A stretch of 64,000 nt of DNA from an uncultured Candidatus Competibacteraceae bacterium (GTDB lineage Bacteria > Pseudomonadota > Gammaproteobacteria > Competibacterales > Competibacteraceae). The position numbers and the translations under genes are program-made. The notes below the pieces were generated by a model. That model was not told where the DNA came from. It ran no database searches and saw nothing but the letters and a program-made list of their open reading frames with translations. Within the stretch, counting starts at the first letter, position 1; the number at the start of each line of letters is the position of its first letter. The stretch is taken from positions 1 to 64,000 of the forward strand of contig CAIRMO010000055.1 in assembly GCA_903879705.1 (NCBI GenBank), read 5' to 3'. This document shows, in pieces, positions 16,877 through 26,040 of the stretch.

Positions 16877-18103
16877 ATGTCATTCCGACTGCGCGAATTT
16901 TCGACCATTCTGATCCTGTTCATGCTGGCTTCCTGTGCCACTCCGCCGATCCCGCCGCCGAAACCGCCGGTTGCTGTCGACTTCGACGTGGTGTTTCCGT
17001 CACCGCCAGAATTGCAACCGCAAGTCGCGTTCTGGCGGAATGTCTATGCGGTTTGGGGGCGTCATCAGGTTGCGCTGCACGACAATCGCCATATGGACCT
17101 GATTTACGAGGTGGTAACCCTGCCGGGCGAGGTGCAGGAAGGCTACACCGCTGAACAGCAGGCGCTGGTCAAGGGCCGCTACGAGAGCCTGAAAGCAGCG
17201 TTGCGCCAACTGGAATTCAAGACCGCCGCTAATGCCCCGCTGACGCCCCAGGAACAAGCGCTGGCGACTCGCCTCCAGCAGTACGGTTCCGGGGCGTTCG
17301 CCGGGGTCAGCGACCGGTTGCGCAGCCAGCGCGGCCTGCGCGAGCGGTTCAAGCGCGGTCTGGAAATCAGCGGACGCTACGATGCCGCGTTCCGAAGCGT
17401 GTTCCGCGAAGCCGGCCTGCCTGAAGATCTGGCTTATCTGCCGCACGTCGAATCGTCGTTCCAGACCCATGCCACTTCCTCAGTCGGCGCAGTGGGCGTC
17501 TGGCAGTTTATGCCCGGCACTGCCCGCGGACTGATGACGGTCAATGCCGTGATGGACGAGCGCCGCGATCCGGTGGCATCGGCGCAGGGCGCGACCCGCT
17601 ACCTAGGCAGTGCTTACCGACGGCTGGGCAACTGGCCGCTGGCGTTGACCTCCTACAATCACGGGGTCGGCGGCATGGCCCGCGCCCAGCAGCAGTTTGG
17701 CGATGATTTCGCCGCCATTGTCCGCAGCTATTCGGGAACCGGGTTCGGGTTCGCCTCACGGAATTTTTACGCCGAATTTCTGGCTGCCCGCCAGATCGCC
17801 CGCAATCCGCAGCCGTTTTTCCCGGAAGGTATCAGCTACGAGTCGCCCCTGAATCTGGATCGGGTGCGGTTGCGGCACGCGGTTGCGGCACCGGCGCTGG
17901 CGAATTATTACGGGGTCAGTTTGTGGGAGTTGAACAGTATTAATTCGGCCTGGAATCCGCCGGCTCAGACGGGTCGACTGGCGTTGCCAGGAGGAACCCG
18001 AGTCTGGCTGCCCACGGGGGCAATCGCACGAATGGCGCAGCGGGGCATGGCGGGCGGGTCCATCGCGCTGGCTGATCCGGTCTCGACGGCGCAACCGCGG
18101 TAG
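16877..18103 (+). CDS. Lytic murein transglycosylase lipoprotein (MltD/Slt-like)
   Basis: I chose ATG 16877 (GGGGGAAAG just upstream) over ATG 16835 because it places a lipoprotein signal at the N-terminus: SFRLREFSTILILFMLASC, with lipobox cysteine at about residue 20. The 408-residue protein has an SLT domain. The catalytic glutamate is in YLPHVESSF, followed by VGVWQFMPGTARGL and the Ser/Asn-rich SYNHG motif. The C-terminus (LANYYGVSLWELNSIN) is LysM-like, as in MltD. The enzyme cleaves peptidoglycan glycan strands at the outer membrane. Lying right behind a T2SS cluster, it could help open the wall for the secretion machine, but that is inference. Confidence 0.85.
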   Translation: MSFRLREFSTILILFMLASCATPPIPPPKPPVAVDFDVVFPSPPELQPQVAFWRNVYAVWGRHQVALHDNRHMDLIYEVVTLPGEVQEGYTAEQQALVKGRYESLKAALRQLEFKTAANAPLTPQEQALATRLQQYGSGAFAGVSDRLRSQRGLRERFKRGLEISGRYDAAFRSVFREAGLPEDLAYLPHVESSFQTHATSSVGAVGVWQFMPGTARGLMTVNAVMDERRDPVASAQGATRYLGSAYRRLGNWPLALTSYNHGVGGMARAQQQFGDDFAAIVRSYSGTGFGFASRNFYAEFLAARQIARNPQPFFPEGISYESPLNLDRVRLRHAVAAPALANYYGVSLWELNSINSAWNPPAQTGRLALPGGTRVWLPTGAIARMAQRGMAGGSIALADPVSTAQPR

Positions 18104-18129
18104 GGAATGGTTGGCGAGTATCGCCGTTT

Positions 18130-18178
18130 CGAACCACCCCGGCGCTGTGCGCCACCCCTCCTTGTCCAAGGAGGGGAA
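18130..18178. repeat. R1 palindromic repeat, single copy
   Basis: Same element as at 6-130: CGAACCACCCC, then GGCGC-TGT-GCGCC (18141-18153), an A, and CCCCTCCTT-GTCC-AAGGAGGGG (18155-18176). It lies between the convergent transglycosylase and hydrolase genes. A further weak AT-rich hairpin, ATACTAA/TTAGTAT, follows at 18203-18221 and touches the end of the hydrolase gene. Confidence 0.7.
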
Positions 18179-18220
18179 GTTTTCAATTCAACCATTTGTT
18201 ATATACTAATATTTTTAGTA

Positions 18221-18964
18221 TCAGGACTGGCGCCGCCGCAAAAACCGCAGTACTTCCAGGACGAAGGATTCCGCCCGCCAGGTGTTGGAAGCGGTGACGT
18301 GCGTCGCATACGGTATGACCCATAATCCGGCATTGGGCATGGTTTGGAACATCTCCAGAATCTGCTCCAGCGGTGCCACCGGATCGCGGTCGCCGACGAT
18401 CAGCAGCGTGGGCTGCACAATGTGTTTCAGCGTCGCCCGATCGTAAGCATGATCGGTCGTCGCCGGATCCAGCGCCTCGGCGACCCGCTGGATCACGGTT
18501 TGCCAGGCGTCCGGTCCGCCCTGTGGCTGGTGGATGGCACTCAGCCAGCCGTGCAGCCCGACGCTGCGCCAATAGGCCGGATCGGCCATGCTGCGGGTGC
18601 CGGCGTGAGTAGCCGGATCCTTGCGATAACCCACCCGGTACAGCGCCAGCGTGCTCACCCGGTCGGGATGATGGACGGTTAGCCACAACGCCACTGCGCC
18701 ACCCAGCGAAGATCCGACCAGACTGGCCTGCGGCAATCCCAGATCATCCAGCAACTCCAATACGGCCCGGCCCAGATCGGCAACCGTCAGCCGGTCGGCG
18801 ATCATCGGGCTGCGGCCATGACCGAGATGATCGGGCGCAATCACCCGGAACTGGCGAGCGAAACGAGGGATTTGCGGCGTCCATTCCGCTCCACTCATCC
18901 CGCCGCTGTGCAGCAGAATCAGTGCTTCACCCTGGCCGGCCTCGGTGTAATGCAGCGTCGCCAT
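18221..18964 (-). CDS. Alpha/beta-hydrolase
   Basis: A 247-residue alpha/beta-hydrolase-fold protein. I start it at the ATG whose complement is 18962-18964 (MATLHYTEAGQGEALILL), with GGGAG about 10 bp upstream. An upstream start at 19045 would add 27 unconserved residues. The oxyanion region LLHSGGMSG, nucleophile SSLGG (VGSSLGGAVAL), acid in VGDRDPVAP and catalytic His in YATHVTA form a complete triad. It resembles 3-oxoadipate enol-lactonase/BioH-type hydrolases, but the substrate is not deducible. It is divergent from the next hydrolase gene, with about 100 bp between starts. Confidence 0.8.
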   Translation of the reverse strand: MATLHYTEAGQGEALILLHSGGMSGAEWTPQIPRFARQFRVIAPDHLGHGRSPMIADRLTVADLGRAVLELLDDLGLPQASLVGSSLGGAVALWLTVHHPDRVSTLALYRVGYRKDPATHAGTRSMADPAYWRSVGLHGWLSAIHQPQGGPDAWQTVIQRVAEALDPATTDHAYDRATLKHIVQPTLLIVGDRDPVAPLEQILEMFQTMPNAGLWVIPYATHVTASNTWRAESFVLEVLRFLRRRQS

Positions 18965-19063
18965 ACTGGTTTTACTCCCGATAGCGCAATGACCCTTCAT
19001 TATAGGCACCCGGCCATGCTTGTCCGATAATGCGAACACCACCACCTACCGGAGAAATAACTC

Positions 19064-19915
19064 ATGGCGATGTCATCCCATGCTTATCGCGCCCTCGGCC
19101 CTCACGGTTTCCACCGGGTTCATTACACTGAATGGGGCGATCCTGCCAATCCTAAAGCGTTGATTTGCGCGCACGGGTTGACCCGCACCGGGCGTGATTT
19201 CGATTTTCTGGCCGCGGCGCTGGAACAGGATTACCGGGTGATTTGCCCGGACGTGGTCGGGCGCGGTCAGAGCGACTGGCTGGCGGATAAAGCCGATTAC
19301 ACCTATCCGCTGTATGTCAACGATATGGCGATGCTGCTGGCGCGGATCGACGCCGAACGGATCGACTGGGTTGGCACCTCAATGGGCGGGCTGATCGGGA
19401 TTTTCCTGGCCAGCCATGCGGGTGCGCCGATCCACAAGCTGGTCATTAATGACATCGGGCCGCGCATTCCCGCCGCCGGTCTGCAACGGGTGGCAACTTA
19501 CGTCGGGCAGGTGGTGGCCTATGACAGTATTGAAAAAATGGAGCGGTTCATGCGGACCATCGCTGCCCCGTTTGGCAAGTTGACTGATGCACAGTGGCGG
19601 CACATGACCGTGCATAGTTCCCGGCAACTGGAGGATGGTCGCTATACGATGGCTTACGATCCCGGTATCGCCGAGAACTTCAAGACGCTGGATTTGAAGG
19701 ATATTGACTTGTGGCCGGTGTGGGAGGCGATCCGCTGTTCGACTCTGGTGCTGCGCGGTGAACATTCCGATGTGCTGGATCATGCCGACGCGATTGCCAT
19801 GACTGAACGCGGCCCCAAAGCCCGGTTGATCGAATTTCCCGGCATGGGCCACGCCCCGGCGCTGATGGCTAAGGATCAGATCGCGGTGGTGCGCGACTGG
19901 CTGCTGGCAGACTGA
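19064..19915 (+). CDS. Alpha/beta-hydrolase
   Basis: A second alpha/beta-hydrolase of 283 residues, transcribed away from the first. The motifs are complete: HGLTRTGRDFD near the oxyanion hole, nucleophile elbow GTSMGGLIG (about residues 104-112), acid in RGEHSDVLD and His in GMGHAPAL. GRGQSDW is typical of esterase/lactonase subfamilies. The first 20 residues (AYRALGPHGFHRVHYTEWG) suggest a cytoplasmic enzyme without signal peptide. The start ATG 19064 has GGAGAAATAA upstream. The substrate is unknown. Confidence 0.82.
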   Translation: MAMSSHAYRALGPHGFHRVHYTEWGDPANPKALICAHGLTRTGRDFDFLAAALEQDYRVICPDVVGRGQSDWLADKADYTYPLYVNDMAMLLARIDAERIDWVGTSMGGLIGIFLASHAGAPIHKLVINDIGPRIPAAGLQRVATYVGQVVAYDSIEKMERFMRTIAAPFGKLTDAQWRHMTVHSSRQLEDGRYTMAYDPGIAENFKTLDLKDIDLWPVWEAIRCSTLVLRGEHSDVLDHADAIAMTERGPKARLIEFPGMGHAPALMAKDQIAVVRDWLLAD

Positions 19916-19945
19916 GCGGCTGCATAAAAAACCACCTTCTCCGCT

Positions 19946-20085
19946 GCTTGACATCCTCCCCGCCCTGAAGGGCCTGCCCTCGCGAATGCGGGGGACGGGG
20001 ATTCCTCTGTAGAGCGATAGATGCCCCTGTCGGAGAACACTGAATGTTGTTCGGTCTCCCCGATTAAAGGCCGGGGCTTTTCGCA
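19946..20085. mobile_element. IS200/IS605-like end fragment, no transposase
   Basis: The 301-bp gap 19916-20216 has no gene. It begins with a TTGACATCCTCCCCGCCCT-AAGGGC... element ending CGGGGATTCCT (19949-20005). This is the common terminal hairpin of IS605/IS1341-type elements. It ends with CCCC...TTAAAGGCCGGGG plus CTTTTCGC (20058-20084), which resembles the other end. Only about 50 bp lie between, so this could be a non-autonomous (MITE/PATE-like) remnant. No tnpA or tnpB sequence is present. Related hairpins occur at 37543 and 55248. Confidence 0.45.
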
Positions 20086-20216
20086 CAGCTATTGTTTCTG
20101 CAACGATCAAACCATGAGCGGGTGGATTCGCGTTCTGCTAAAAAATCCACAAGGTCGGTCAAATACCTTTAGAATTTTGGCCTCAATTTTTTGCGTTCCA
20201 ATGGCGATCTGCAACC

Positions 20217-21101
20217 ATGACCTACAAAGGCATTATTCTCGCTGGCGGTTCCGGCACCCGACTGCACCCGTTGACGGTTTCCGTCAGCAAGCAGCTCATG
20301 CCGATTTACGATAAGCCCATGATTTATTACCCGGTCGCCACGCTGATGCTGGCCGGGATCCGGGACGTGCTGATCATTACCACGCCCCGCGATCAGGAGG
20401 CGTATCAAACCCTGCTCGGCGATGGCCGCCAGTGGGGCGTCAATTTCCACTATGCCGCGCAACCGAGTCCCGATGGGTTGGCGCAGGCATTTTTGATCGG
20501 GGAGCAGTTTATTGGCGGCGATCCAGCGTGCCTGATTCTGGGCGACAATATTTATTACGGTCAGGGTCTGTCGGCGGTGTTGCGCCGGGCGGCGGGCCGC
20601 GACCGGGGCGCGACCGTGTTCGGTTACTACGTCCGCGATCCCGAACGCTACGGGGTGGTCAGCTTCGACGCGCAAGGTCGGGCGATGGATATCGAAGAAA
20701 AGCCGTCACAGCCCAAATCCAACTATGCGGTGACCGGACTGTATTTCTACGATAACGAAGTGGTGAGCATCGCCAAGACCATTCGCCCCTCGCCGCGCGG
20801 CGAACTGGAGATCACCGATCTCAACAAGGTTTATCTGGATCGCGGTGATCTCAATGTGGAACTGCTGGGACGCGGTTACGCCTGGCTGGACACCGGCACT
20901 CACGAATCACTGCTGGCGGCGGCCAATTTCATGCAGGTGGTTGAACAGCGGCAAGGCTTGAAAATCGCTTGCCCGGAAGAAGTCGCCTGGCGGATGGGTT
21001 TTATTGACGACGCGCAACTGGCGCAACTGGCCGGCCCCCTGGCCAAGAGTGGTTACGGTCACTATCTGCTGGAACTGCTGGATCGGAGGATCGCGTCGTG
21101 A
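20217..21101 (+). CDS. rmlA: Glucose-1-phosphate thymidylyltransferase RmlA
   Basis: First enzyme of dTDP-L-rhamnose synthesis; it joins glucose-1-phosphate and dTTP to give dTDP-glucose. The protein has 294 residues, full length for RmlA. The nucleotide-binding motif [11 protein letters not shown] is at residues 9-19, with [16 protein letters not shown] at about 24-39. [19 protein letters not shown] and the C-terminal [12 protein letters not shown] motif complete the family signature. The ATG at 20217 gives [11 protein letters not shown]. It overlaps rmlC by 4 bp. Confidence 0.97.
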   Translation: MTYKGIILAGGSGTRLHPLTVSVSKQLMPIYDKPMIYYPVATLMLAGIRDVLIITTPRDQEAYQTLLGDGRQWGVNFHYAAQPSPDGLAQAFLIGEQFIGGDPACLILGDNIYYGQGLSAVLRRAAGRDRGATVFGYYVRDPERYGVVSFDAQGRAMDIEEKPSQPKSNYAVTGLYFYDNEVVSIAKTIRPSPRGELEITDLNKVYLDRGDLNVELLGRGYAWLDTGTHESLLAAANFMQVVEQRQGLKIACPEEVAWRMGFIDDAQLAQLAGPLAKSGYGHYLLELLDRRIAS

Positions 21102-21658
21102 AGGTGATCGATACCGGTTTGCCCGGAGTGTTGCTACTGGAACCAAAGGTGTTTGGCGACGCCCGGGGGTTTTTCATGGAAACCTGGCAGGCGGCGCGCT
21201 ATGCCGAAGCCGGGATGCCGGAGCGGTTCGTCCAGGATAATCATTCCCGGTCCCGGCGCGGGGTGCTGCGCGGTCTACATTACCAACTGACGCAACCGCA
21301 GGGCAAACTGGTCTGGGTCACCCGGGGCGCGGTGTTTGACGTGGCGGTGGACGTGCGCCGGGGTTCACCGCATTTTGGGCGCTGGTACGGTTGCCAGCTG
21401 GATGACGTGGACCACCGGCAACTGTATATCCCGCCGGGGTTTGCCCACGGCTTTTGCGTGGTGTCGGAAAAAGCCGACTTCTTTTATAAATGCACCGACT
21501 ACTACCATCCGCAATCGGAGTGCGGCATCGCCTGGAATGACCCGGCGATTGGGATTGACTGGCCACCGTTGCCGGAAGTCGCGTTATCGGGCAAGGATCA
21601 GCAAAACCGACCGCTGGCCCTGCAAGCGCTGGACGATTTGCCGGTTTACGAGGGCTAA
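21098..21658 (+). CDS. rmlC: dTDP-4-dehydrorhamnose 3,5-epimerase RmlC
   Basis: Cupin-fold epimerase of 186 residues that acts on dTDP-4-keto-6-deoxyglucose. The active-site histidine lies in RGLHYQ (about residues 60-65), with the conserved block [16 protein letters not shown] just before. PPGFAHGF and [11 protein letters not shown] are also conserved family blocks. GTG start, 4 bp overlap with rmlA, and 3 bp before rmlD. The product is the substrate of RmlD. Confidence 0.96.
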   Translation: MKVIDTGLPGVLLLEPKVFGDARGFFMETWQAARYAEAGMPERFVQDNHSRSRRGVLRGLHYQLTQPQGKLVWVTRGAVFDVAVDVRRGSPHFGRWYGCQLDDVDHRQLYIPPGFAHGFCVVSEKADFFYKCTDYYHPQSECGIAWNDPAIGIDWPPLPEVALSGKDQQNRPLALQALDDLPVYEG

Positions 21659-21661
21659 GCG

Positions 21662-22537
21662 ATGCGAATTGTCATCATGGGCGCTCAGGGCCAGGTCGGA
21701 TCGGAACTGACCCGGCGCGCTCCCCAGCTGGGTTATGAAACATTGGCCTGGGATCAGGCGGAACTGGATATTACCGACGCCGGCGCGGTGGATGAGGCGC
21801 TGGCGGCGAGCGGCGCAGAGGTGGTGATCAACGCAGCGGCTTATACCGCCGTAGACAAGGCCGAGCAGGAATCGGAACGGGCCTTTGCCGTCAACCGGGA
21901 CGGTCCCGCGCATCTTGCGACCGCCTGCAATCGCTTGCAGATCCCGCTGCTGCATATTTCTACCGATTACGTCTATGACGGACGCAAGCCTGGCCCCTAC
22001 ATTGAAGACGACCCGACGGGGCCTTTGGGCGTCTATGGTGCGAGCAAGCTGGCCGGCGACGAAGCGGTGCGGCGGTTATTGCCCCGGCATCTGATTCTGC
22101 GGGTGAGCTGGGTCTTCGGGATTGATGGTAACAACTTCGTGAAAACCATCCTGCGGCTGGCGCGGGAGCGGGAAGAACTGCACATCGTCGCCGACCAACG
22201 CGGTTGCCCGACTTACGCCGGCGATATTGCCGAGGTGTTGCTGAAACTGGCGGGCCGGATCAGTGCGATGGATGCCGGGAATCGGTGGGGAACCTACCAT
22301 TACTGTGGCGAACCGGCGACGACTTGGCACGGTTTCGCCGAAGCGATTGTCGAAGAAGCCTGCCGTTGTGAAACCTTGCCGGTCCAAACGATCGTACCTA
22401 TCGCTACCGCCGACTACCCGACCCTGGCCGCTCGCCCCGCCAATTCAGTGCTGGACTGTGCGAAGCTCACGGCCCGATTGGGTATCCAGCCGGGATTGTG
22501 GCGGGAAGGGCTGAAAACGATGCTGACGATTCCTTAG
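21662..22537 (+). CDS. rmlD: dTDP-4-dehydrorhamnose reductase RmlD
   Basis: NAD(P)H-dependent extended short-chain dehydrogenase, 291 residues, which makes dTDP-L-rhamnose. The Rossmann motif is GAQGQVGSEL (residues 7-16). STDYVYDG (about 100-107) and the catalytic YGASK (about 127-131) follow. INAAAYTAVDKAE is a further RmlD signature. The dehydratase gene rmlB, which normally completes the set, is not in this window. Together with gmd/fcl at 53-55 kb, the locus supplies deoxysugars for surface polysaccharide. Confidence 0.96.
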   Translation: MRIVIMGAQGQVGSELTRRAPQLGYETLAWDQAELDITDAGAVDEALAASGAEVVINAAAYTAVDKAEQESERAFAVNRDGPAHLATACNRLQIPLLHISTDYVYDGRKPGPYIEDDPTGPLGVYGASKLAGDEAVRRLLPRHLILRVSWVFGIDGNNFVKTILRLAREREELHIVADQRGCPTYAGDIAEVLLKLAGRISAMDAGNRWGTYHYCGEPATTWHGFAEAIVEEACRCETLPVQTIVPIATADYPTLAARPANSVLDCAKLTARLGIQPGLWREGLKTMLTIP

Positions 22538-22544
22538 AAACCGC

Positions 22545-22572
22545 CGTCATTCCCGCGGATGCGGGTATGACG
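22545..22572. repeat. R2 palindromic repeat between rmlD and gspE
   Basis: CGTCATTCCCGC (22545-22556), loop GGAT, then GCGGGTATGACG (22561-22572), with a single mismatch. It belongs to the family seen at 16811-16842 and 26041-26112. The 98-bp rmlD-gspE gap also holds a short tandem of TTTAACC-like units (about 22604-22633) just before the gspE start. Confidence 0.65.
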
Positions 22573-22635
22573 AAATTAATAATCGCCGGCGAAAACCCGG
22601 AACTTTTAACCTCTAACCTTACAACCTTTAACCCA

Positions 22636-24333
22636 ATGTCCGTTGATCTAGGCGAATTACTGGTCGCCCACCAAAAACTGACCGATGCCGATCTGCAACG
22701 CACCCGGCGGGTGCAGGACAGCACCGGCGAGGGGCTGGACACCCTGCTGGCCAAGCTGGGACTGGTGTCCGAACGCGATCTGGCCGATGCGCTGGTCGCC
22801 CAGTTGAACCTGCCGCTGGTCAAGCCCGCTGACTACCCGGAAACGCCGGTCACCAACGGCACTATCTCGCCGCGCTTTCTCAAGGAAGCGCGCGCTATTC
22901 CACTGGCGGAAGATGAGCAGGACTTAATCGTCGCGCTGGCGAATCCCGCTGACCACTATGTATTGGCGGCGCTGCGGCTGGCGACCGGCAAGACGATCCT
23001 GCCGCAGGTCGGCATTCCATCGGAGCTGGAAGCGGCTCACGAACGACTTTACGGCAGCGGCCGGTCGGCGATGGGCCAGATTGTCGATTCCATCGGCTTG
23101 GCCGACAACCTGACCGACGAAGAACAGATTCAACACCTGAAAGATCTGGCCAGCGAAGCGCCGGTGATCCGGCTGGTCAACCTGATGATCGCCCGCGCCA
23201 TCGAATCGCGGGCTTCGGACATCCACATCGAGCCGTTCGAGAACCGGCTCAAGGTGCGCTACCGGGTAGACGGGGTGTTGCGCGAAGTGGAATCACCGCC
23301 GTCGCGGCTGTCGGCAGCCGTCATCTCCCGCATCAAGATCATGGCCAAACTCAACATCGCCGAGCGCCGTCTGCCCCAGGACGGGCGAATTCAATTGCGG
23401 GCGCAGGGCAAGGAGATCGATCTGCGGGTTTCCACCGTGCCGACCTTGTGGGGTGAAAGCGTGGTGATGCGCATCCTCGATAAGGCCAGCGTGGTGCTGG
23501 ATTTCGCGGTGCTGGGGTTCAGCCCGCGCACACTGAAACGGTTTCGGACGGTGCTGGAGATGCCGCATGGCATTCTCCTGGTGACTGGCCCGACCGGCTC
23601 CGGCAAGACCACCACGCTCTACACCGCGCTGCAAACCCTCAATACTTCGGAACGGAAAATTCTTACCGTTGAAGACCCGGTGGAATATCAACTGGAAGGC
23701 ATCAACCAGATTCAAGTCAAGCCGCAAATCAACCTGAGTTTCGCCAATGCCTTGCGGGCGATTGTCCGGCAGGACCCGGACGTGATCATGATTGGCGAAA
23801 TGCGCGATCTGGAAACCGCTGGCATTGCCGTGCAATCGGCGCTGACCGGCCATCTGGTGCTATCGACTCTGCACACCAACGACGCCGCCGGCAGCATCAC
23901 CCGACTGCTGGACATGGGTGTTGATGACTATCTGCTGACCTCGACCATTAACGGCATTTTGGCGCAACGGCTGGTGCGGCTGCTCTGCGTCCATTGCCGA
24001 CAACCGGGGGCTGCCCTGCCGGAACTGGTCGAAGAACTTCGGCTACACCGGTTCAGCGAGACCCGCGACATCACCTTATATAAACCAGTCGGTTGCGAAC
24101 ACTGCGGCGGAACGGGCTATCGGGGCCGGGCGGCGATCATGGAATTTTTGGTGATGACCGATCCCCTGCGGCGGCTGGTACTGAAACACGCCGACGCCGG
24201 CGAATTGCAGGCGGAAGCTCAACGCGGCAGCATGGACACCATGTATGAAGACGGTCTGCAAAAAGCGGTCGCGGGTTTCACCACGATCGAAGAAGTGTTG
24301 CGGGTCACCACCCAACAGGAACAGGACGGCTAA
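22636..24333 (+). CDS. gspE: Type II secretion ATPase GspE (cluster 2)
   Basis: Hexameric cytoplasmic ATPase that powers pseudopilus assembly. I start it at ATG 22636 (MSVDLGELLVAHQKL), giving about 565 residues. A longer reading from 22498 would run through the R2 repeat and the end of rmlD and is not credible. The N1E domain is followed by the Walker A motif GPTGSGKTTTL at about residue 318 and the Walker B region DPDVIMIGEMRD at about 381. A zinc-binding tetracysteine set is at C451-x2-C454 and C487-x2-C490. The HLVLSTLHTNDA motif is intact. Directly followed by gspF with no gap. Confidence 0.96.
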   Translation: MSVDLGELLVAHQKLTDADLQRTRRVQDSTGEGLDTLLAKLGLVSERDLADALVAQLNLPLVKPADYPETPVTNGTISPRFLKEARAIPLAEDEQDLIVALANPADHYVLAALRLATGKTILPQVGIPSELEAAHERLYGSGRSAMGQIVDSIGLADNLTDEEQIQHLKDLASEAPVIRLVNLMIARAIESRASDIHIEPFENRLKVRYRVDGVLREVESPPSRLSAAVISRIKIMAKLNIAERRLPQDGRIQLRAQGKEIDLRVSTVPTLWGESVVMRILDKASVVLDFAVLGFSPRTLKRFRTVLEMPHGILLVTGPTGSGKTTTLYTALQTLNTSERKILTVEDPVEYQLEGINQIQVKPQINLSFANALRAIVRQDPDVIMIGEMRDLETAGIAVQSALTGHLVLSTLHTNDAAGSITRLLDMGVDDYLLTSTINGILAQRLVRLLCVHCRQPGAALPELVEELRLHRFSETRDITLYKPVGCEHCGGTGYRGRAAIMEFLVMTDPLRRLVLKHADAGELQAEAQRGSMDTMYEDGLQKAVAGFTTIEEVLRVTTQQEQDG

Positions 24334-25554
24334 ATGCCCCGTTACCGTTATGAAGCCGTGGACGCCGCTGGCGAGACGTTGCGCGACGCGGTGGACGCTG
24401 CGTCGCTGGAGGCGGCGGTTGAGCGCTTGCGCGATCAGGGTTTGTTGCCGCTTTCGGTCGTCGAGACCAAGGGCGGCTGGTTGGGCGGCGGCTGGGGTCA
24501 GCCGCTATTCAGCCAACGCCGGACATTATCCAGAAAGATGGTTATGCGGATGACTCAGCAACTGTCCAGCCTGCTGCACGCCGGAATGCCGCTGGATCGG
24601 GCGCTGACCATTTTGATCGGGGTAGCCGAGGATGAACCCGCGCAAATGCTGTTGACCCGGGTGCAGGAGAAAGTGCGCGGCGGTTCTTCGCTGGCCGACG
24701 CGATGGAAATGCAGGGAACATTCTCCCGTTTCTACCTGAACATGATCCGGGCTGGCGAAGCAGGCGGGGCGCTGGATGTGGTGCTGAAGCGGTTGACCGA
24801 GTTTCTGGAGCGGTCGCAGGCGCTGCGAGAAACCGTCACCTCGGCGCTGATTTACCCGATGATCCTGTTGTCCGTCTCGGCGCTGTCGGTGATCGTGCTG
24901 CTGACGTTCGTGGTGCCGCAATTTCAGCGCCTGTTCGCCGATGCCGGTAAAGCGTTGCCGCTGGCGACCCAGATTGTGATTGCGACCGGCGATGGGTTCC
25001 GGCATTACTGGTGGGCTGGGGCGATCGTGATTGCCGTGTTGATCGGAGCCATGCGTCAGCAACTCAGCCATCCTGAGAGCCGCACCCGCTGGGATCGCTG
25101 GTTTCTGCGCTTGCCGCTGTTCGGCGATCTGATCGCCAAGGTGGAAACGGCGCGGCTGGCGCGGACCCTGGGAACCCTGCTCGGCAATGGCGTGTCGTTG
25201 TTGAGCGCCCTGACCATCGTCCGCGAGACCTTGACTAATCAGGTGTTGATCGCGGAACTGGGCGAGGTCGCTGAACACGTCAAGACCGGTCGAGGCTTAG
25301 CGGATCCGTTGCTGGAAGCTGGCGGCTTTCCCAAACTGGCGGTGCAGATGATCCGGGTGGGTGAGGAGACCGGCCAGTTGCAAGAGATGCTGTTGCAGGT
25401 CGCCGACACTTACGACGCCGAGGTCGGCACCGCCGTCAAGCGGATGCTGACTCTGCTGGAACCAGCCCTGATTCTGGGTTTGGGGGTGATCATCTCCGGC
25501 ATCATTATGTCCATCCTGGTGGCGATTCTCAGCCTGAATGAATTGGCGTTTTAA
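24334..25554 (+). CDS. gspF: Type II secretion platform protein GspF (cluster 2)
   Basis: Polytopic inner-membrane platform protein of 406 residues. It begins MPRYRYEAVDAAGE, the standard GspF start. Two cytoplasmic GspF domains alternate with three transmembrane segments, at about residues 170-195, 225-245 and 375-400. The motif QLSSLLHAGMPLDRAL and its second-domain counterpart LGTLLGNGVSLLSAL are clear. EETGQLQEML in the second domain is also typical. It begins immediately after the gspE stop and lies 22 bp before the cluster 2 gspG. Confidence 0.95.
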   Translation: MPRYRYEAVDAAGETLRDAVDAASLEAAVERLRDQGLLPLSVVETKGGWLGGGWGQPLFSQRRTLSRKMVMRMTQQLSSLLHAGMPLDRALTILIGVAEDEPAQMLLTRVQEKVRGGSSLADAMEMQGTFSRFYLNMIRAGEAGGALDVVLKRLTEFLERSQALRETVTSALIYPMILLSVSALSVIVLLTFVVPQFQRLFADAGKALPLATQIVIATGDGFRHYWWAGAIVIAVLIGAMRQQLSHPESRTRWDRWFLRLPLFGDLIAKVETARLARTLGTLLGNGVSLLSALTIVRETLTNQVLIAELGEVAEHVKTGRGLADPLLEAGGFPKLAVQMIRVGEETGQLQEMLLQVADTYDAEVGTAVKRMLTLLEPALILGLGVIISGIIMSILVAILSLNELAF

Positions 25555-25576
25555 AGATTAAAGGTTAAAAATCAAG

Positions 25577-26005
25577 ATGAAACAACATGTTCCTCGCCGC
25601 TTGCGCGGTTTTACCCTGATCGAATTGCTGGTGGTGCTGGTCATTCTGGGCCTGCTGGCCGGGCTGGTTGGGCCGCAGGTGATCAAGTACCTGGGTGGCG
25701 CTAATACCAAGGTCGCCAAGCTGCAAATTGAGGATTTCAGCACCGCGCTGGATGCTTTCCGGCTCGACATGGGGCGCTATCCCACGACGAGCGAAGGCTT
25801 GCAGGCGCTGGTCGTCCAACCCTCTAACGCGAACCGCTGGAATGGCCCCTATCTGCGTAAAAACACCATCCCCAAAGATCCGTGGGGGAATGATTACCAG
25901 TATCGCTCCCCTGGTCAGCATGGGGCGTTTGATCTCCATTCGCTGGGCGCTGACAACACTGACGGCGGCGAGGGCGAGAATCAGGATGTGGTGAGCTGGC
26001 TGTGA
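25577..26005 (+). CDS. gspG: Type II secretion major pseudopilin GspG (cluster 2)
   Basis: Second GspG in the window, 142 residues. The leader is short and basic (MKQHVPRRLRG). The cleavage motif G-FTLIELLVVLVILGLLAGL has Glu5. The C-terminal part has YPTTSEGLQAL, DPWGNDYQYRSPGQHG and HSLGADNTDGGEG, the calcium-site pattern. It resembles the cluster 1 GspG but differs enough (no long leader, different loops) to be an independent set rather than a recent duplication. A long R2 repeat follows. Confidence 0.95.
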   Translation: MKQHVPRRLRGFTLIELLVVLVILGLLAGLVGPQVIKYLGGANTKVAKLQIEDFSTALDAFRLDMGRYPTTSEGLQALVVQPSNANRWNGPYLRKNTIPKDPWGNDYQYRSPGQHGAFDLHSLGADNTDGGEGENQDVVSWL

Positions 26006-26040
26006 TCAGGATGAAAATAAGAAACAGGGCGTTCACTTTC

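Noticed and set aside
22498-22635. N-terminal extension of gspE
   Set aside because: The extra 46 residues are translated from the end of rmlD and the R2 repeat; ATG 22636 gives the family N-terminus.
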